Origin: Arthrobacter sp. SX1312
GTDB taxonomy: Bacteria; Actinomycetota; Actinomycetes; Actinomycetales; Micrococcaceae
Length of the DNA stretch: 64,000 nucleotides
Direction: 5' to 3'
Assembly (NCBI RefSeq): GCF_002929295.1
Contig: NZ_PJIM01000002.1
Span: 1-64,000 of the forward strand
Made by a program: the position numbers and the translations under genes. The notes beneath the pieces were generated by a model. The model was not told where the DNA came from. It ran no database searches and saw only the letters and a program-made list of their open reading frames with translations. Shown here piece after piece: positions 25,059 through 35,675 of this stretch (its first letter is position 1; every line of letters begins with the position of its first letter).

Positions 25059-26924
25059 TCACGGCGTCCCGCCAAGTGTGAGCTCACGGTGCCGGTTCCG
25101 CCGCGGAGTGCGATCGGGGTCGATGTAGGGCGGTGGCGTGAACCAGGGGATGCCGTGCTTCATCTGAATACTCCAGTTGCCCCGCTCGACGAGCCGGTGG
25201 TGGAAGGAACACAGGAGGCATCCATTGGAGACGTCGGTTCTTCCGCCCTCGGCCCACGGTGCGATGTGGTGTGCCTCCGACCAGACGGCCGGGACAGTGC
25301 AATCGGGGAAGGCGCACCCCCTGTCCCGGGCGACCAGTGCTCGCCGCTGCGCCACGCCGAAGAACCTTCGGGCACGACCGACGTCGAGGACCTCCCCGTG
25401 CCCTCCCAGCACGACCGGGATGATGTCCGCGTCGCACGCGATCTTGCGAACGATCCGCGCGGTGACAGGACCACCGAAGACGCTGTAGCCACCTTCGGGA
25501 TGCGTTCGTGGAGCGCCTGAGGGGTCGCTGAAGCCTGCGGGTCCCATGTCGCGCTTCGGACGACCGTCCTGCGCCGACTGCCGGTCCTGCCAGGAGCGCA
25601 CGACCCGCCCGAAGTCCCCACCCGACTCGTCCGGCCCGTCCTGCCCGAAGTCCCCACCCGACTCGTCCGGCCCGTCCGGCCCGAAGTCCCCACCCGACCC
25701 GTCGTGCCCGTCCAGCCCGAAGTCCCCACCCGACCCGTCGTCCGATGAATCGACCGCACGCCCGTACGAGCCTTGTGCTCGCCGCCGGACCACTCCGCGG
25801 CTACGCAGGTCCTCGGTGAGAGCCCGGTAATCGATGGTGACCATCACCTGCGGTCGATGGCCGCCGGTGGCAGGAAGCGTGTCCGTGGCGAGGGCGACCT
25901 GGCAGGCACCGACCAACCCGTCGAGGTGGCGTTGGGGCCGGGTCCGACGTTCCCACTTCGACGCGGAGTCGGCCGGCAGCGGGTCGTTCGACATCGCCCC
26001 ACCTGGCACCGGACAGTCCGGCACCGGCCCCGCGGGAGCGCCGATGCCGTCAGTGCCACTGCCGTCAGGGTCGGGAACGCCGGTGCAGTCGTTCCCGGCT
26101 TCCGCCCGGGGCTCGCCCCCTCCTGGGCCACCGCGGTCCCGCGCGGTGCGCGGGTTGGTGGCGGTGTTCATGACGGTGAGGAGGTACTCGAACTGTTCGT
26201 CGTCCGCCGCGATCTCGAGCCGGTGCAGTCCGCGTCGCCTGCCCCGCAGGAACACGCCCTGCTGTGCCTTCAACAGCTCCTCGGTGGGTTCGGCCCCGTC
26301 AGGATCGAGGACGGATTCCCATCGTCGGATGACCACGTTCAACAGATCGGCATCCGATTCCGCGGCCTGTGCGGCCAGGCCCTCCTCCATGGCCTGCAGT
26401 TGCAGGGTCGAGGCACAGGGCCGGACGCGTTCCACTGCATCACTGATACGGGTTGCGGAGTAGGAACTGATCACACCGGCCCTGAACCCGTCCCCGACGG
26501 ATTCGAGCATGGCGGGGCAAGGCTCACCGGTGGCCGTTCGTCGTGGAAGCACCGACTTCCCGAGGCGGATCCGCCGTTGCGCCTCCTGCCGCGTGATACC
26601 CAGGCGGGCACGGAGATATTCGGCAGTGTCCCTGAACTCGTGGCTGTCGCCGGGAACGGCCAGAGGACCGCTCCAGCCCAGGCCCTGCCGGGTCTCCCCG
26701 AACCTCGCGATCTCCTGCTGATCCGCCGCTGCCGCACCCACCACCTGCAGGTACTCGACCAACCGGGCAAGGTGCTCCACAGCCCCCAGTGCCGCAGCAA
26801 GATCGGCCGTCGAGGCCAGACCGGCTTCGACCTCGAACTGCTCGGCGATATGTGCCAGGTGGGACTGCACCCCGCCGACGGCCTGCGCCGTCGTCGATCG
26901 TGCCTCTGCTACTGCTGTCGCCAT
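25059..26924 (-). CDS. DUF222 / HNH endonuclease-domain protein (13E12-repeat type)
   Basis: 621 residues. The N-terminal ~400 residues are the DUF222 region (EIARFGETRQGLGWSGPL, ARLGITRQEAQRRIRLG, LHRLEIAADDEQFEYLLTVMN). A variable Gly/Asp-rich segment follows, made of a 12-residue tandem repeat. The C-terminal HNH nuclease domain has RDRGCAFPDCTVPAVWSEAHH, HHIAPWAEGGRTDVSNGCLLCSFHH, with the zinc Cys pairs and catalytic His visible. Such proteins occur in many copies in Micrococcaceae and mycobacteria, and their role is not established. The start is ATG 26924, 6 nt after TACGCT (26931-26936), so probably leaderless. No transposon features flank it. Confidence 0.88.
   Translation of the reverse strand: MATAVAEARSTTAQAVGGVQSHLAHIAEQFEVEAGLASTADLAAALGAVEHLARLVEYLQVVGAAAADQQEIARFGETRQGLGWSGPLAVPGDSHEFRDTAEYLRARLGITRQEAQRRIRLGKSVLPRRTATGEPCPAMLESVGDGFRAGVISSYSATRISDAVERVRPCASTLQLQAMEEGLAAQAAESDADLLNVVIRRWESVLDPDGAEPTEELLKAQQGVFLRGRRRGLHRLEIAADDEQFEYLLTVMNTATNPRTARDRGGPGGGEPRAEAGNDCTGVPDPDGSGTDGIGAPAGPVPDCPVPGGAMSNDPLPADSASKWERRTRPQRHLDGLVGACQVALATDTLPATGGHRPQVMVTIDYRALTEDLRSRGVVRRRAQGSYGRAVDSSDDGSGGDFGLDGHDGSGGDFGPDGPDESGGDFGQDGPDESGGDFGRVVRSWQDRQSAQDGRPKRDMGPAGFSDPSGAPRTHPEGGYSVFGGPVTARIVRKIACDADIIPVVLGGHGEVLDVGRARRFFGVAQRRALVARDRGCAFPDCTVPAVWSEAHHIAPWAEGGRTDVSNGCLLCSFHHRLVERGNWSIQMKHGIPWFTPPPYIDPDRTPRRNRHRELTLGGTP
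25608..25751. repeat. 36-bp in-frame tandem repeat in the DUF222/HNH gene
   Basis: Four near-identical 36-bp units start at 25608, 25644, 25680 and 25716 (the last is partial). They encode 12-residue units of the form ESGGDFGQDGPD on the minus strand, lying in the linker between DUF222 and HNH domains. Copy number probably varies between strains. Confidence 0.9.
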
Positions 26925-26930
26925 GGGACC

Positions 26931-26936
26931 AGCGTA
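26931..26936 (-). promoter_or_regulatory. -10 box for the DUF222/HNH gene (leaderless type)
   Basis: TACGCT on the minus strand, 6 nt before ATG. Confidence 0.5.
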
Positions 26937-27060
26937 TTAGTACGGAGATTCGAATAATCGGGGGTCACTCCGTATGTGGACAACTCTCGCGAATCATCCC
27001 TGGGAAGGCACACGAAGCACGCAACGCCGATCGTGTGACCTCGATGTCACGGGCACTCGG

Positions 27061-27066
27061 TAGGCT
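27061..27066 (+). promoter_or_regulatory. -10 box for tmk (leaderless type)
   Basis: TAGGCT, 6 nt before the GTG at 27073. Confidence 0.5.
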
Positions 27067-27072
27067 GGGCGC

Positions 27073-27720
27073 GTGACCTTTCCCCTCCCGCACGGGCTTC
27101 CCGGGCTCTTCATCGCGCTCGAAGGCGGCGACGGCGCGGGCAAGTCCACGCAGGCCGCACTGCTCTGCGCGGCCCTCGAATCCGGTGGGCGCACAGTGAT
27201 CCGCACACGTGAACCCGGGGGCACTGCCATCGGGGAGAAGCTGCGCTCCCTCGTCCTCGACCACGGTCACGGCCAGATCGACGCGCGCACCGAAGCCCTC
27301 ATGTTCGCGGCCTCGCGGGCAGCCCACGTCCAGCAGGTGATCGTGCCCGCACTGGAACGCGGCGACGTCGTCGTCTGCGACCGTTTCATCGACTCCTCGG
27401 TCGCCTACCAAGGTGCCGGGCGCGGACTGGGTGCGCAGGCCGTCCTGGACGTGAACCTCTGGGCCACCGACGGGCTCCGCCCAGACCTCACCGTCCTGCT
27501 CGACGTCGAGCCCGCCGAAGGGCGGAGCCGCCGCACCACCGGCGCGGCCGCCGAGGACCGCCTCGAGTCGGAACCCGACGACTTCCACGCCCGGATCCGC
27601 GCCGCCTTCCTGGACCTCGCCCGCGCGGAACCCGAACGGTACCTCGTCCTGGCCGCGTCGAGGACGCCCGAGGACCTTCACCGCTCCATCCTCGGAGCCC
27701 TCCCCCGGGTCTCGGCATGA
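27073..27720 (+). CDS. tmk: Thymidylate kinase
   Basis: 215 residues, phosphorylates dTMP to dTDP. P-loop EGGDGAGKST at residues 17-26, the DR(F/Y) motif VVCDRFIDSSVAYQGAGRGLG, TREPGGT substrate motif, and the LID-containing segment around SRRTTGAAAEDRLE. Length is normal. The GTG start lies 6 nt after a TAGGCT box. The stop overlaps the holB start by 4 bp (ATGA), giving a tmk-holB-hydrolase operon; tmk-holB linkage is widely conserved. Confidence 0.95.
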   Translation: MTFPLPHGLPGLFIALEGGDGAGKSTQAALLCAALESGGRTVIRTREPGGTAIGEKLRSLVLDHGHGQIDARTEALMFAASRAAHVQQVIVPALERGDVVVCDRFIDSSVAYQGAGRGLGAQAVLDVNLWATDGLRPDLTVLLDVEPAEGRSRRTTGAAAEDRLESEPDDFHARIRAAFLDLARAEPERYLVLAASRTPEDLHRSILGALPRVSA

Positions 27721-28910
27721 GCGCCGTGACGCACAGCCTCCCCGCATCCGGAGTGTGGGCGGACCTCCGCGGGCAGGAACAGGTGGTCGAGCAACTGCGC
27801 CGTGCCGCGGAATCCGGTACACCGACGCACGCCTGGCTCTTCACCGGCCCGCCCGGCTCCGGCCGGTCCAATGCCGCCCGCGCTTTCGCCGCCGCCCTGC
27901 TCTGCGAGCGCGAGAATCTCGCCGAGCGTGGTTGCGGCACATGCAAGGCCTGCCACACCGTCCTCTCCGGGGCACACGCCGATCTGACCAACGTCACCAC
28001 TGAGAAGGTGACCATCAGCATCGACGAGGCACGTGAACTGGTCCGCAAGGCACAGGACAAACCGTCGACCGGGCGCTGGCGGATCATCATCGTCGAGGAC
28101 GCCGACCGCATGCAGGAGCGCAGCACCAACGTGCTGCTCAAGGCCATCGAGGAACCGCCGCCGCGGACCATCTGGCTGCTGTGCGCTCCGAGTCCCGGCG
28201 ACGTGCTCGTCACCATCCGCTCCCGGTGCCGGTCCGTCGGCCTCCGCCTACCCCCCGTGCAGGACGTCGCCAATCTGCTCGTCGCCCGCGACGGGATCGA
28301 TCCCGCGACGGCGGAAGCGGCCGCCCGCGCCGCCCAGAGCCACATCGGCATCGCGAAGAGGCTCGCCACGGACGACGGCGCCCGCGAGCGCCGCAACCAG
28401 ATCGTCCGGCTCCCGCTGACACTGCGCTCGGTGGCCGGTGCCATGCGTGCTGCTGCGGACCTGGTGAAGCTCGCCGAGGCGGAGGCCCAGAGTTCCTTCG
28501 AGCAGCGCGACGCCGAGGAGAGGACAGCACTGCTCACCACCCTCGGCGCTCCCGAGACGGGCGTCCTGCCGCCGTCGATGCGCGCACAGGTCAAGCGGTT
28601 GGAGGACGATCAGACGCGACGGGCCAAGCGTTCCAAGAACGACTACTTCGACCGCGCGCTGACGGATCTCATCTCCTTCTACAGGGATGTGCTGATGCTC
28701 CAGGTCTCCAGCGGGCAGATGCTCGTCAACGAGCCCCTGCGGCCCGAACTCGAGGAGTTCGCCCGCCGGGAGAGCCCCGAAGACACCCTCCTCCGGCTCG
28801 AGTCCATCAACGAAGTGCGTTCCCGGCTCGTGAGCACCAACGTGTCGCCGCTGCTAGCGATCGAAGCGATGACGGTGAGCCTCCTGTCCCGGAAGGACCT
28901 CGACCGATGA
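27717..28910 (+). CDS. holB: DNA polymerase III delta' subunit
   Basis: 397-residue AAA+ clamp-loader subunit. N-terminal WADLRGQEQVVEQLRRA, then a Walker A-like GPPGSGRSNA in which the usual Lys is Arg. This fits delta', which does not hydrolyse ATP. Zinc-module cysteines lie in LLCEREN...CGTCKACH, followed by ISIDEARELVRKAQDKPSTGRWRIIIVEDADRM and SNVLLKAIEEPP-like sequence with the sensor-like SRCRSVGL. It assembles with gamma/tau and delta to load the beta clamp. Middle gene of three, with ATGA overlaps at both ends, suggesting translational coupling. Confidence 0.93.
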   Translation: MSAVTHSLPASGVWADLRGQEQVVEQLRRAAESGTPTHAWLFTGPPGSGRSNAARAFAAALLCERENLAERGCGTCKACHTVLSGAHADLTNVTTEKVTISIDEARELVRKAQDKPSTGRWRIIIVEDADRMQERSTNVLLKAIEEPPPRTIWLLCAPSPGDVLVTIRSRCRSVGLRLPPVQDVANLLVARDGIDPATAEAAARAAQSHIGIAKRLATDDGARERRNQIVRLPLTLRSVAGAMRAAADLVKLAEAEAQSSFEQRDAEERTALLTTLGAPETGVLPPSMRAQVKRLEDDQTRRAKRSKNDYFDRALTDLISFYRDVLMLQVSSGQMLVNEPLRPELEEFARRESPEDTLLRLESINEVRSRLVSTNVSPLLAIEAMTVSLLSRKDLDR

Positions 28911-30523
28911 CCGGCGGACCGCTCCACCTCCTCGGCCGCGGCCCCCGCAGCATCCTCGACAGCAGCCCCCGTAGCCCTCTCGGCCGCGCCGCCGCGCTCC
29001 TCGCCGCATCCACCGCCGTCGTGCTGGGGCTTTCCGGATGCATGCTGCTGGCACCCGACGACGGGCCCGTCCCGCCTGCGGGCGGGCTCGAGACCGCCGA
29101 CCCCGCGGCGATCGGTGACGTGGCCGAGGGCCTCCGGACCTTCTACACGCAGGACGTGCGGTGGGAGAGCTGTGAGGGATCGTTCTCGTGCGCGACGATC
29201 GAGGTGCCCCTGGACTACACCGACCCAGGGCGGGACAGCATCGAGATCGCGGCCATCCGCGCCGATGCCTCGGGTGAGGCGCAGGGGACGATCCTCATCA
29301 ACCCGGGCGGACCGGGCGGCTCGGGCTTCAACATCGTGAAGGACTCCCTCGACTACGTCACGAGCGAGCGCCTACGGGAGGACTACGACGTCGTGGGCTT
29401 CGACCCCCGGGGGGTGAACAGGTCCAGCGCCGTGGAGTGCTACACCGACGCCGAGCAGGACGAGGCGCGGCAGGAGACCTACCCGGCCGAGGCCTCCCCC
29501 GATGAGCTCCTCGACCTCATGACGGCGGACGCGGAGGAGTTCGCGGACCTGTGCGCCGAACGCACGGGTGAACTGCTGGGCTTCGTGGACACCGAATCCG
29601 CCGCACGGGACATGGACATCCTGCGTGCCCTCGTGAGCGACGAGAAACTGAACTTCCTGGGCTTCTCCTACGGGTCGCAGCTCGGAGCGACCTACGCGGA
29701 ACTGTTCCCGGAGCGGGCCGGGCGCCTCGTCCTCGACGGCGCGATCGACCCGTCGCTGAGCAGCGAGAACATCACCCTCGGCCAGGCCCGCGGCTTCGAG
29801 AACGCCCTGCGCGCCTACGTCGCCGACTGCCAGCAGGGCCCGGAGTGCCCCTACACCGGGACGGTGGACGACGGTATCCGGCAGATCCAGGACCTGTTCG
29901 CCGCTGTCGAGCGCGAACCGATGACGGCGGAGGACGGCCGCCTCGTGCCGATCTCCACCTTCGTCCAGGGCTTCATCCTGCCCCTGTACGACAACGGCAA
30001 CTGGCCCACGCTCACCCAGGCCGTCTCCGACGCCCTCGACGGCGATGCGTCCACCATGCTCTACCTCGCGGATCTCGCCGCTGAACGTGGGCCGGACGGC
30101 ACCTATGCAGGCAACTCGACCGCGGCGTTCCTCTCCGTCAACTGCCTCGACTACCCGATGACGAGCGATCCCCTCCAGATGCGCACCGACGAGAACGAAC
30201 TCGTCTCGGCATCACCGACCTTCGGCCGGTTCCTCGCGTTCGGCGGCGTCACCTGCGCCCCCTGGAAGTACCCGCCGGCCCTCGGCCCCGCGCCCGTGGA
30301 GGCTGCCGGCGCCGATCCGATCGTCGTCATCGGCACCACCGGCGATCCGGCGACGCCGTACGAGTGGTCGACGGCACTGGCGGACCAGCTGGAGTCCGGC
30401 GTCCATGTGACGTGGGAAGGCGAGGGCCATACCGCGTACGGCCGCTCCAACGACTGCATCCTGGACCTGGTCGATGATTTCTTCATCGACGGGACGGTCC
30501 CGGAGGACGGCGTCCGCTGCTGA
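28907..30523 (+). CDS. Secreted alpha/beta-hydrolase lipoprotein (TAP-like, SlpD/E type)
   Basis: 538 residues. The ATG at 28907 overlaps the holB stop (ATGA). A long signal peptide ends in the lipobox GLSGC (Cys about residue 45), so the protein is probably a membrane-anchored exoenzyme. Alpha/beta-hydrolase fold: oxyanion region NPGGPGGSGFN, nucleophile S254 in GFSYGSQLG, D480 in GTTGDPATPYEW and H508 in GEGHTAYG. The C-terminal TAP-like domain ends with paired cysteines. These features match actinobacterial tripeptidyl aminopeptidase-like hydrolases; the true substrate is unknown. Linkage behind tmk-holB is seen in related actinobacteria. The stop lies only 4 bp from that of the convergent HAD gene, with no terminator hairpin between. 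Confidence 0.88.
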   Translation: MTGGPLHLLGRGPRSILDSSPRSPLGRAAALLAASTAVVLGLSGCMLLAPDDGPVPPAGGLETADPAAIGDVAEGLRTFYTQDVRWESCEGSFSCATIEVPLDYTDPGRDSIEIAAIRADASGEAQGTILINPGGPGGSGFNIVKDSLDYVTSERLREDYDVVGFDPRGVNRSSAVECYTDAEQDEARQETYPAEASPDELLDLMTADAEEFADLCAERTGELLGFVDTESAARDMDILRALVSDEKLNFLGFSYGSQLGATYAELFPERAGRLVLDGAIDPSLSSENITLGQARGFENALRAYVADCQQGPECPYTGTVDDGIRQIQDLFAAVEREPMTAEDGRLVPISTFVQGFILPLYDNGNWPTLTQAVSDALDGDASTMLYLADLAAERGPDGTYAGNSTAAFLSVNCLDYPMTSDPLQMRTDENELVSASPTFGRFLAFGGVTCAPWKYPPALGPAPVEAAGADPIVVIGTTGDPATPYEWSTALADQLESGVHVTWEGEGHTAYGRSNDCILDLVDDFFIDGTVPEDGVRC

Positions 30524-30527
30524 GGAG

Positions 30528-31310
30528 TCAGTTCCGCTGCGTGACGCCGAGGCCGTCCGGCGAGCCCGGCAGGTCGATGGATCGAGAAGCGGCCGCGGAC
30601 GCATGGCGCGGCGCGGCGACGGCGAGCCCTGCCGCAAGCCATCGGGGCAGGTGGCACATGGAGGGCAGCACGACGTCGGCGCCCGCGAGCCGCAGCTCGG
30701 CCTCGGGGTGGGCGCCGGTCAGGACCCCGACGACGGCGCCCGCCCCCGCGCGCCGTCCCGCGACGACGTCCGACGTCGTGTCCCCCGCGACCAGCACGGA
30801 GCGCACGTCCTCGATGTCGAGCGCGAGGACCGCGGTGAGGATGATGTCGGGGTAGGGGCGGCCGCGTCCCGCGTCCGAGGGGCACAGGCTGAGATCCGCC
30901 AGCCCCATCCAGCCGAGGGACTCCAGGATCATGTTCTGGGTGTGCCGGCCGAACCCGGTGGCGAGGCAGATCCTGAGCCCGGCATTCCGCAGCTCCAGGA
31001 TCGCTTCCTCGGCGCCGGGGATGGGCTCCACTCCGTAACGTGCCAGCAGGTCGTCGTACGCCGTCTCGAAGGTCCGGTTGACCTGGGCCGCGACGGCGAC
31101 GTCGGGAAACAGGCGCCGGAAGACGAGCTCCTTCGACGTCCCCATCTCCTGACGGGCGTACGCCGTCATCCGGTCGAACGCGCGGGTGCCTTCCTGCACC
31201 CCGTGCGAGGTGAGGGTACGCGTCAGCGCTTCGTCCTGCAGTCGGCCCTCGTCCACGGTGGTTCCGGCCATGTCGATGACGGCGAGCGAGAACGAACGGT
31301 CCTGTGTCAT
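30528..31310 (-). CDS. Phosphonatase-like HAD-superfamily hydrolase
   Basis: 260 residues. HAD motif I is DMAGTTVDEG (nucleophile and acid Asp/Ala-Gly-Thr form as in phosphonatases). Motif II is ATGFGR, motif III/IV are GRPYPDIIL and VLVAGDTTSDVVAGRRAGAG. The DMAGTT signature and length fit the phosphonatase-like hydrolase family, a PhnX relative, rather than true phosphonoacetaldehyde hydrolase, since no phn transport or transaminase gene is nearby. The C-terminal 30 residues are low complexity. It has a good Shine-Dalgarno (AGGGGG). Convergent with the secreted hydrolase gene. Confidence 0.85.
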   Translation of the reverse strand: MTQDRSFSLAVIDMAGTTVDEGRLQDEALTRTLTSHGVQEGTRAFDRMTAYARQEMGTSKELVFRRLFPDVAVAAQVNRTFETAYDDLLARYGVEPIPGAEEAILELRNAGLRICLATGFGRHTQNMILESLGWMGLADLSLCPSDAGRGRPYPDIILTAVLALDIEDVRSVLVAGDTTSDVVAGRRAGAGAVVGVLTGAHPEAELRLAGADVVLPSMCHLPRWLAAGLAVAAPRHASAAASRSIDLPGSPDGLGVTQRN

Positions 31311-31450
31311 GCGGCATCCCCCTTGGTGGCCGCCCCGCTCCGATGCGGGACAAGTCTGCTGTCCACACTCTCCGAGGGTGCTGACGCGTCACCGTCCGCA
31401 AGGCTGACGGCGCGTGAACTGTCGGCGAACTCCCGGGCAGGGACACCATT

Positions 31451-31478
31451 TTGACCGCGGGCCGACCCCTCCTATAAA
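31451..31478 (+). promoter_or_regulatory. Promoter of tRNA-Thr
   Basis: TTGACC (31451-31456), a 16-nt spacer and TATAAA (31473-31478), about 50 nt before the mature tRNA. One of the few promoters here with a near-consensus -35. Confidence 0.65.
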
Positions 31479-31527
31479 GTTGTGCCTGGTGGATCGGCCC
31501 GGACGATGTTCCCGGTCAGGAAGCATT

Positions 31528-31600
31528 GCCTCCTTAGCTCAGTCGGTAGAGCGTCTCACTCGTAATGAGAAGGTCGCCAGTTCGACTCTGGCAGGAGGCT
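31528..31600 (+). tRNA. tRNA-Thr (anticodon CGT)
   Basis: 73-nt cloverleaf. The acceptor stem GCCTCCT/AGGAGGC, D-arm GCTC...GAGC, anticodon stem TCTCA/TGAGA around loop CTCGTAA with anticodon CGT, and T-arm GCCAG-TTCGACT-CTGGC all pair. No CCA is encoded. No integrase or attachment duplication is visible next to it. Confidence 0.97.
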
Positions 31601-31608
31601 CCACGATC

Positions 31609-31638
31609 GCCCTGGTTGGTCCGCAACCGGGGCTTTTT
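31609..31638 (+). terminator. Rho-independent terminator of tRNA-Thr
   Basis: 10-bp stem (31609-31618 with 31624-31633, one G-T pair) and a 5-nt loop, followed by TTTTT. I see nothing else in the 240 bases from here to csrA. Confidence 0.85.
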
Positions 31639-31881
31639 CGTGTCCGGATACTTCTCCGCCTTCAGGGACGGCGAGAACCGGGACCCACCGAGGCGGCGAG
31701 CGCCGGGAACCATCGGTGCGGTGAGCGCCGGGGCGCACGCGTCACCGGGCCGGCCGACTCCGGCAGGCCTCGGCCCGGTGGCGTCGGACCGCATGGGGTG
31801 GAGGTTCCGCGGCGACATCGGCCGGGCCGCCGTGGGTCCGCGGCATGGTGGAGGCGTGGGTCAGGCTCCTGGCAGCCCCCG

Positions 31882-32157
31882 TCAGGGATTCGGCTGGTCG
31901 GCGCCCGCGTCGTCGGCGGAGACCTTCGCCCCGGACTGCAGCAGGGCTTTCAAAGCATCGGCGCCGTCGGCCCCGGCCGACGCGGCCGCCAGGTTCGCCT
32001 CGGTGACCGCGCGGAGCACTTCCTCGCGCTGGATCTTGACGCCCCGAGGAGCGTCGATGCCGATGCGCACACCATCACCGCGGGAATCGAGCACGGTGAT
32101 GACGATGTCGTCGCCGATCAGGATCTGCTCGCCGACCTTTCGCGTTAGTACAAGCAC
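31882..32157 (-). CDS. csrA: Carbon storage regulator CsrA
   Basis: 91 residues. The N-terminal ~60 are a complete CsrA: MLVLTRKVGEQILIGDDIVI, then VRIGIDAPRGVKIQREEV with the conserved RNA-contact residues. The rest is an Ala-rich, non-conserved tail. CsrA dimers bind GGA motifs in mRNA leaders, often over the Shine-Dalgarno. The GTG start lies 4 bp after the stop of the FlhF-like gene, making csrA the last gene of the long flagellar operon. Its antagonist FliW (63371-63742) and a fliC leader with two GGA sites (57951-58011) are also in the window, so its likely main target is flagellin mRNA. Confidence 0.94.
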   Translation of the reverse strand: MLVLTRKVGEQILIGDDIVITVLDSRGDGVRIGIDAPRGVKIQREEVLRAVTEANLAAASAGADGADALKALLQSGAKVSADDAGADQPNP

Positions 32158-32161
32158 CGTG

Positions 32162-33623
<1,462 letters not shown>

Positions 33624-33649
<26 letters not shown>

Positions 33650-35672
33650 GGACCACTCCTACTGTCTCGATCGCGACGTTGGCGCTCGTGACCTCCTGAT
33701 AGGACAACACCGGCAGGTTCGCCGCCTGCGGTCCGACGAGCCGCCTGAGGGCCGGCCGCAGCGCAGGCGCACACACGAGCACGGCGGAGTTCCCGGCTGT
33801 CTCGATGTCGGCGACCGTCGAACGGACGGAGGAGAGCACGGCGTCGGTCCGCGCAGGATCGAGCATGATCTGTGTGCCCTGATCGGACGGCCGGAGCCCC
33901 TCGAGCATCGACTGCTCGAGCAGGGGGTCGATCATGATCACCCGCAGCAGCGTGCCGTCGAGGTACTGCTGGGTGACCGCCGGCCCGAGGGCCAGCCGCG
34001 CCGCCTCGATGAGGCCCTCGGGCTCGGAGGACGATTTGGCCTTGAGCGTCAGCGCCTCGTAGATGCGGGCGAGGTCGTTGATCGGCACCTGCTCGGACAG
34101 GAGTCCCTGCAGGACGCGCTGGACCTCGGCCAGGGACAGCAGCCCGGGGACGAGCTCCTCGACGGCCGATGGGTTCACCTGGCGGACGCCGTCGGTCAGC
34201 ACCCGGACATCCTCGCGGGACAGCAGGCGCGCGGCGTTCGCGGTGATGACCGAGGACAGGTGCGTCACGAGCACGGATACGCGGTCGATCACCGTGGCGC
34301 CGGCCAGCTCCGCGTTGTGCCGGAGCTCGGCGGGCACCCACTTCCCGGCGAGTCCGAAGACCGGCTCGACGACGGCGGTGCCCGGCAGGTGCGCGAGGTG
34401 GTCGCCGAGAGCCAGGACCTTGCCGCGCGGAGCTTCACCACGCCCCGCCTCGACACCGGCGATCTTGATGACGTACGTGGCCGGAGGCAGCTCCACGCTG
34501 TCCCGCGTGCGCACCGGAGGCACCACGACGCCGAGTTCGAGGGCGATCTTGCGCCGTAGGGCGCGGACACGGCCGAGGAGGTCGTCCGGCGCCCCGGTGA
34601 CGACGTCCACCAGGTCGGGCGCGAGCAGCACCTCCAGAGAGTGGACGCGCATCTGCTCCAGCAGGTCGTCGGTGTTGTCCGTCGACGGCCGGGCCGCCTC
34701 GGCCTCGAGCGCGGCGGCGGCCGTCCGGGCGTCGGCCTCGGACTTCCTGATGCTCTGCGCGATGACGATCAGGCCCGCGCCCACCACGATGAAGGGCAGC
34801 TTCGGCATCCCCGGGATCAGCGCCATGACGACCGCCGCCGCACCCGCGATGCGCAGGGCGTTCTGCGACTGGCCGAGCTGCTGGGCCGCGGTGGAACCCA
34901 TGTCCGCCTCGGCGTTGGAGCGCGTGACGATCATGCCGGTGGACACGGCCATGAGCAGCGCAGGGATCTGGGTCACGAGGCCGTCGCCGATGGTGAGCAG
35001 GCCGTAGGTGGTGAGCGCCTCGGAGACGGGCAGGCCGTCCTGCAGCATCCCGATCGCGATGCCGCCCACGAGGTTGATGATGATGATGATGATGCCGGCG
35101 ATCGCATCACCCTTCACGAACTTGGACGCACCGTCCATGGCCCCGTAGAAGTCGGCCTCCGCAGAGACCTCGGCGCGCCGCTCGCGGGCCTGCGTGTCCG
35201 TGATCAGCCCGGCGTTGAGATCGGCGTCGATGGCCATCTGCTTGCCCGGCATCGCATCGAGGGTGAAGCGGGCTCCCACCTCGGCCACGCGCTCGGCGCC
35301 CTTGGTGACCACCACGAACTGGATGACCACGAGGATGAGGAAGACCACGGCTCCGATGATGATCGATCCGCCGACCGCGACGTGCCCGAACGCGGCGATG
35401 ACCTCCCCGGCGTAGCCTTCCCCGAGGACGAGACGGGTGGAGGCGACGTTGAGGCCCAGGCGGAACAGCGTGGCCACGAGCAGCAGGGACGGGAACACCG
35501 AGAAGTCCAGCGGCTTGCGGATGAACATGGTGTTGAGCAGGATCACCAGTGCGAGCAGGATGTTCACGATGATCAGCAGGTCCAGCAGTACCGAGGGCAC
35601 GGGCACCACGAGGAGCAGGATGATGCCGACGACCCCGACGGGCACGAGGAACTTGGGGGCGGATGAGCGCAT
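33624..35672 (-). CDS. flhA: Flagellar export apparatus protein FlhA
   Basis: 682 residues, the usual length. Eight N-terminal membrane helices (about 8-310) include FRLGLNVASTRLVL, the FHIPEP-region equivalents and GDAIAGIIIIIINLVGGIAIG. The soluble C-terminal export-gate domain begins after about residue 350 (LGVVVPPVRTRDSVELPPATYVIKIAG) and ends in the four-subdomain ring region with QIMLDPARTDAVLSSV. It forms the nonameric export gate that receives chaperone-substrate complexes. It follows flhB by 3 bp and overlaps the FlhF-like gene by 26 bp. Confidence 0.97.
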
Positions 35673-35675
35673 GAT

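Noticed and set aside
25059-26924. DUF222/HNH protein as part of a defence or mobile system
   Set aside because: It stands alone with its own promoter and has no partner nuclease, methylase or transposase beside it.
31528-31638. tRNA-Thr as an integration site for a mobile element
   Set aside because: No integrase, no repeat of the tRNA 3' end and normal composition nearby; it is followed by an ordinary terminator.
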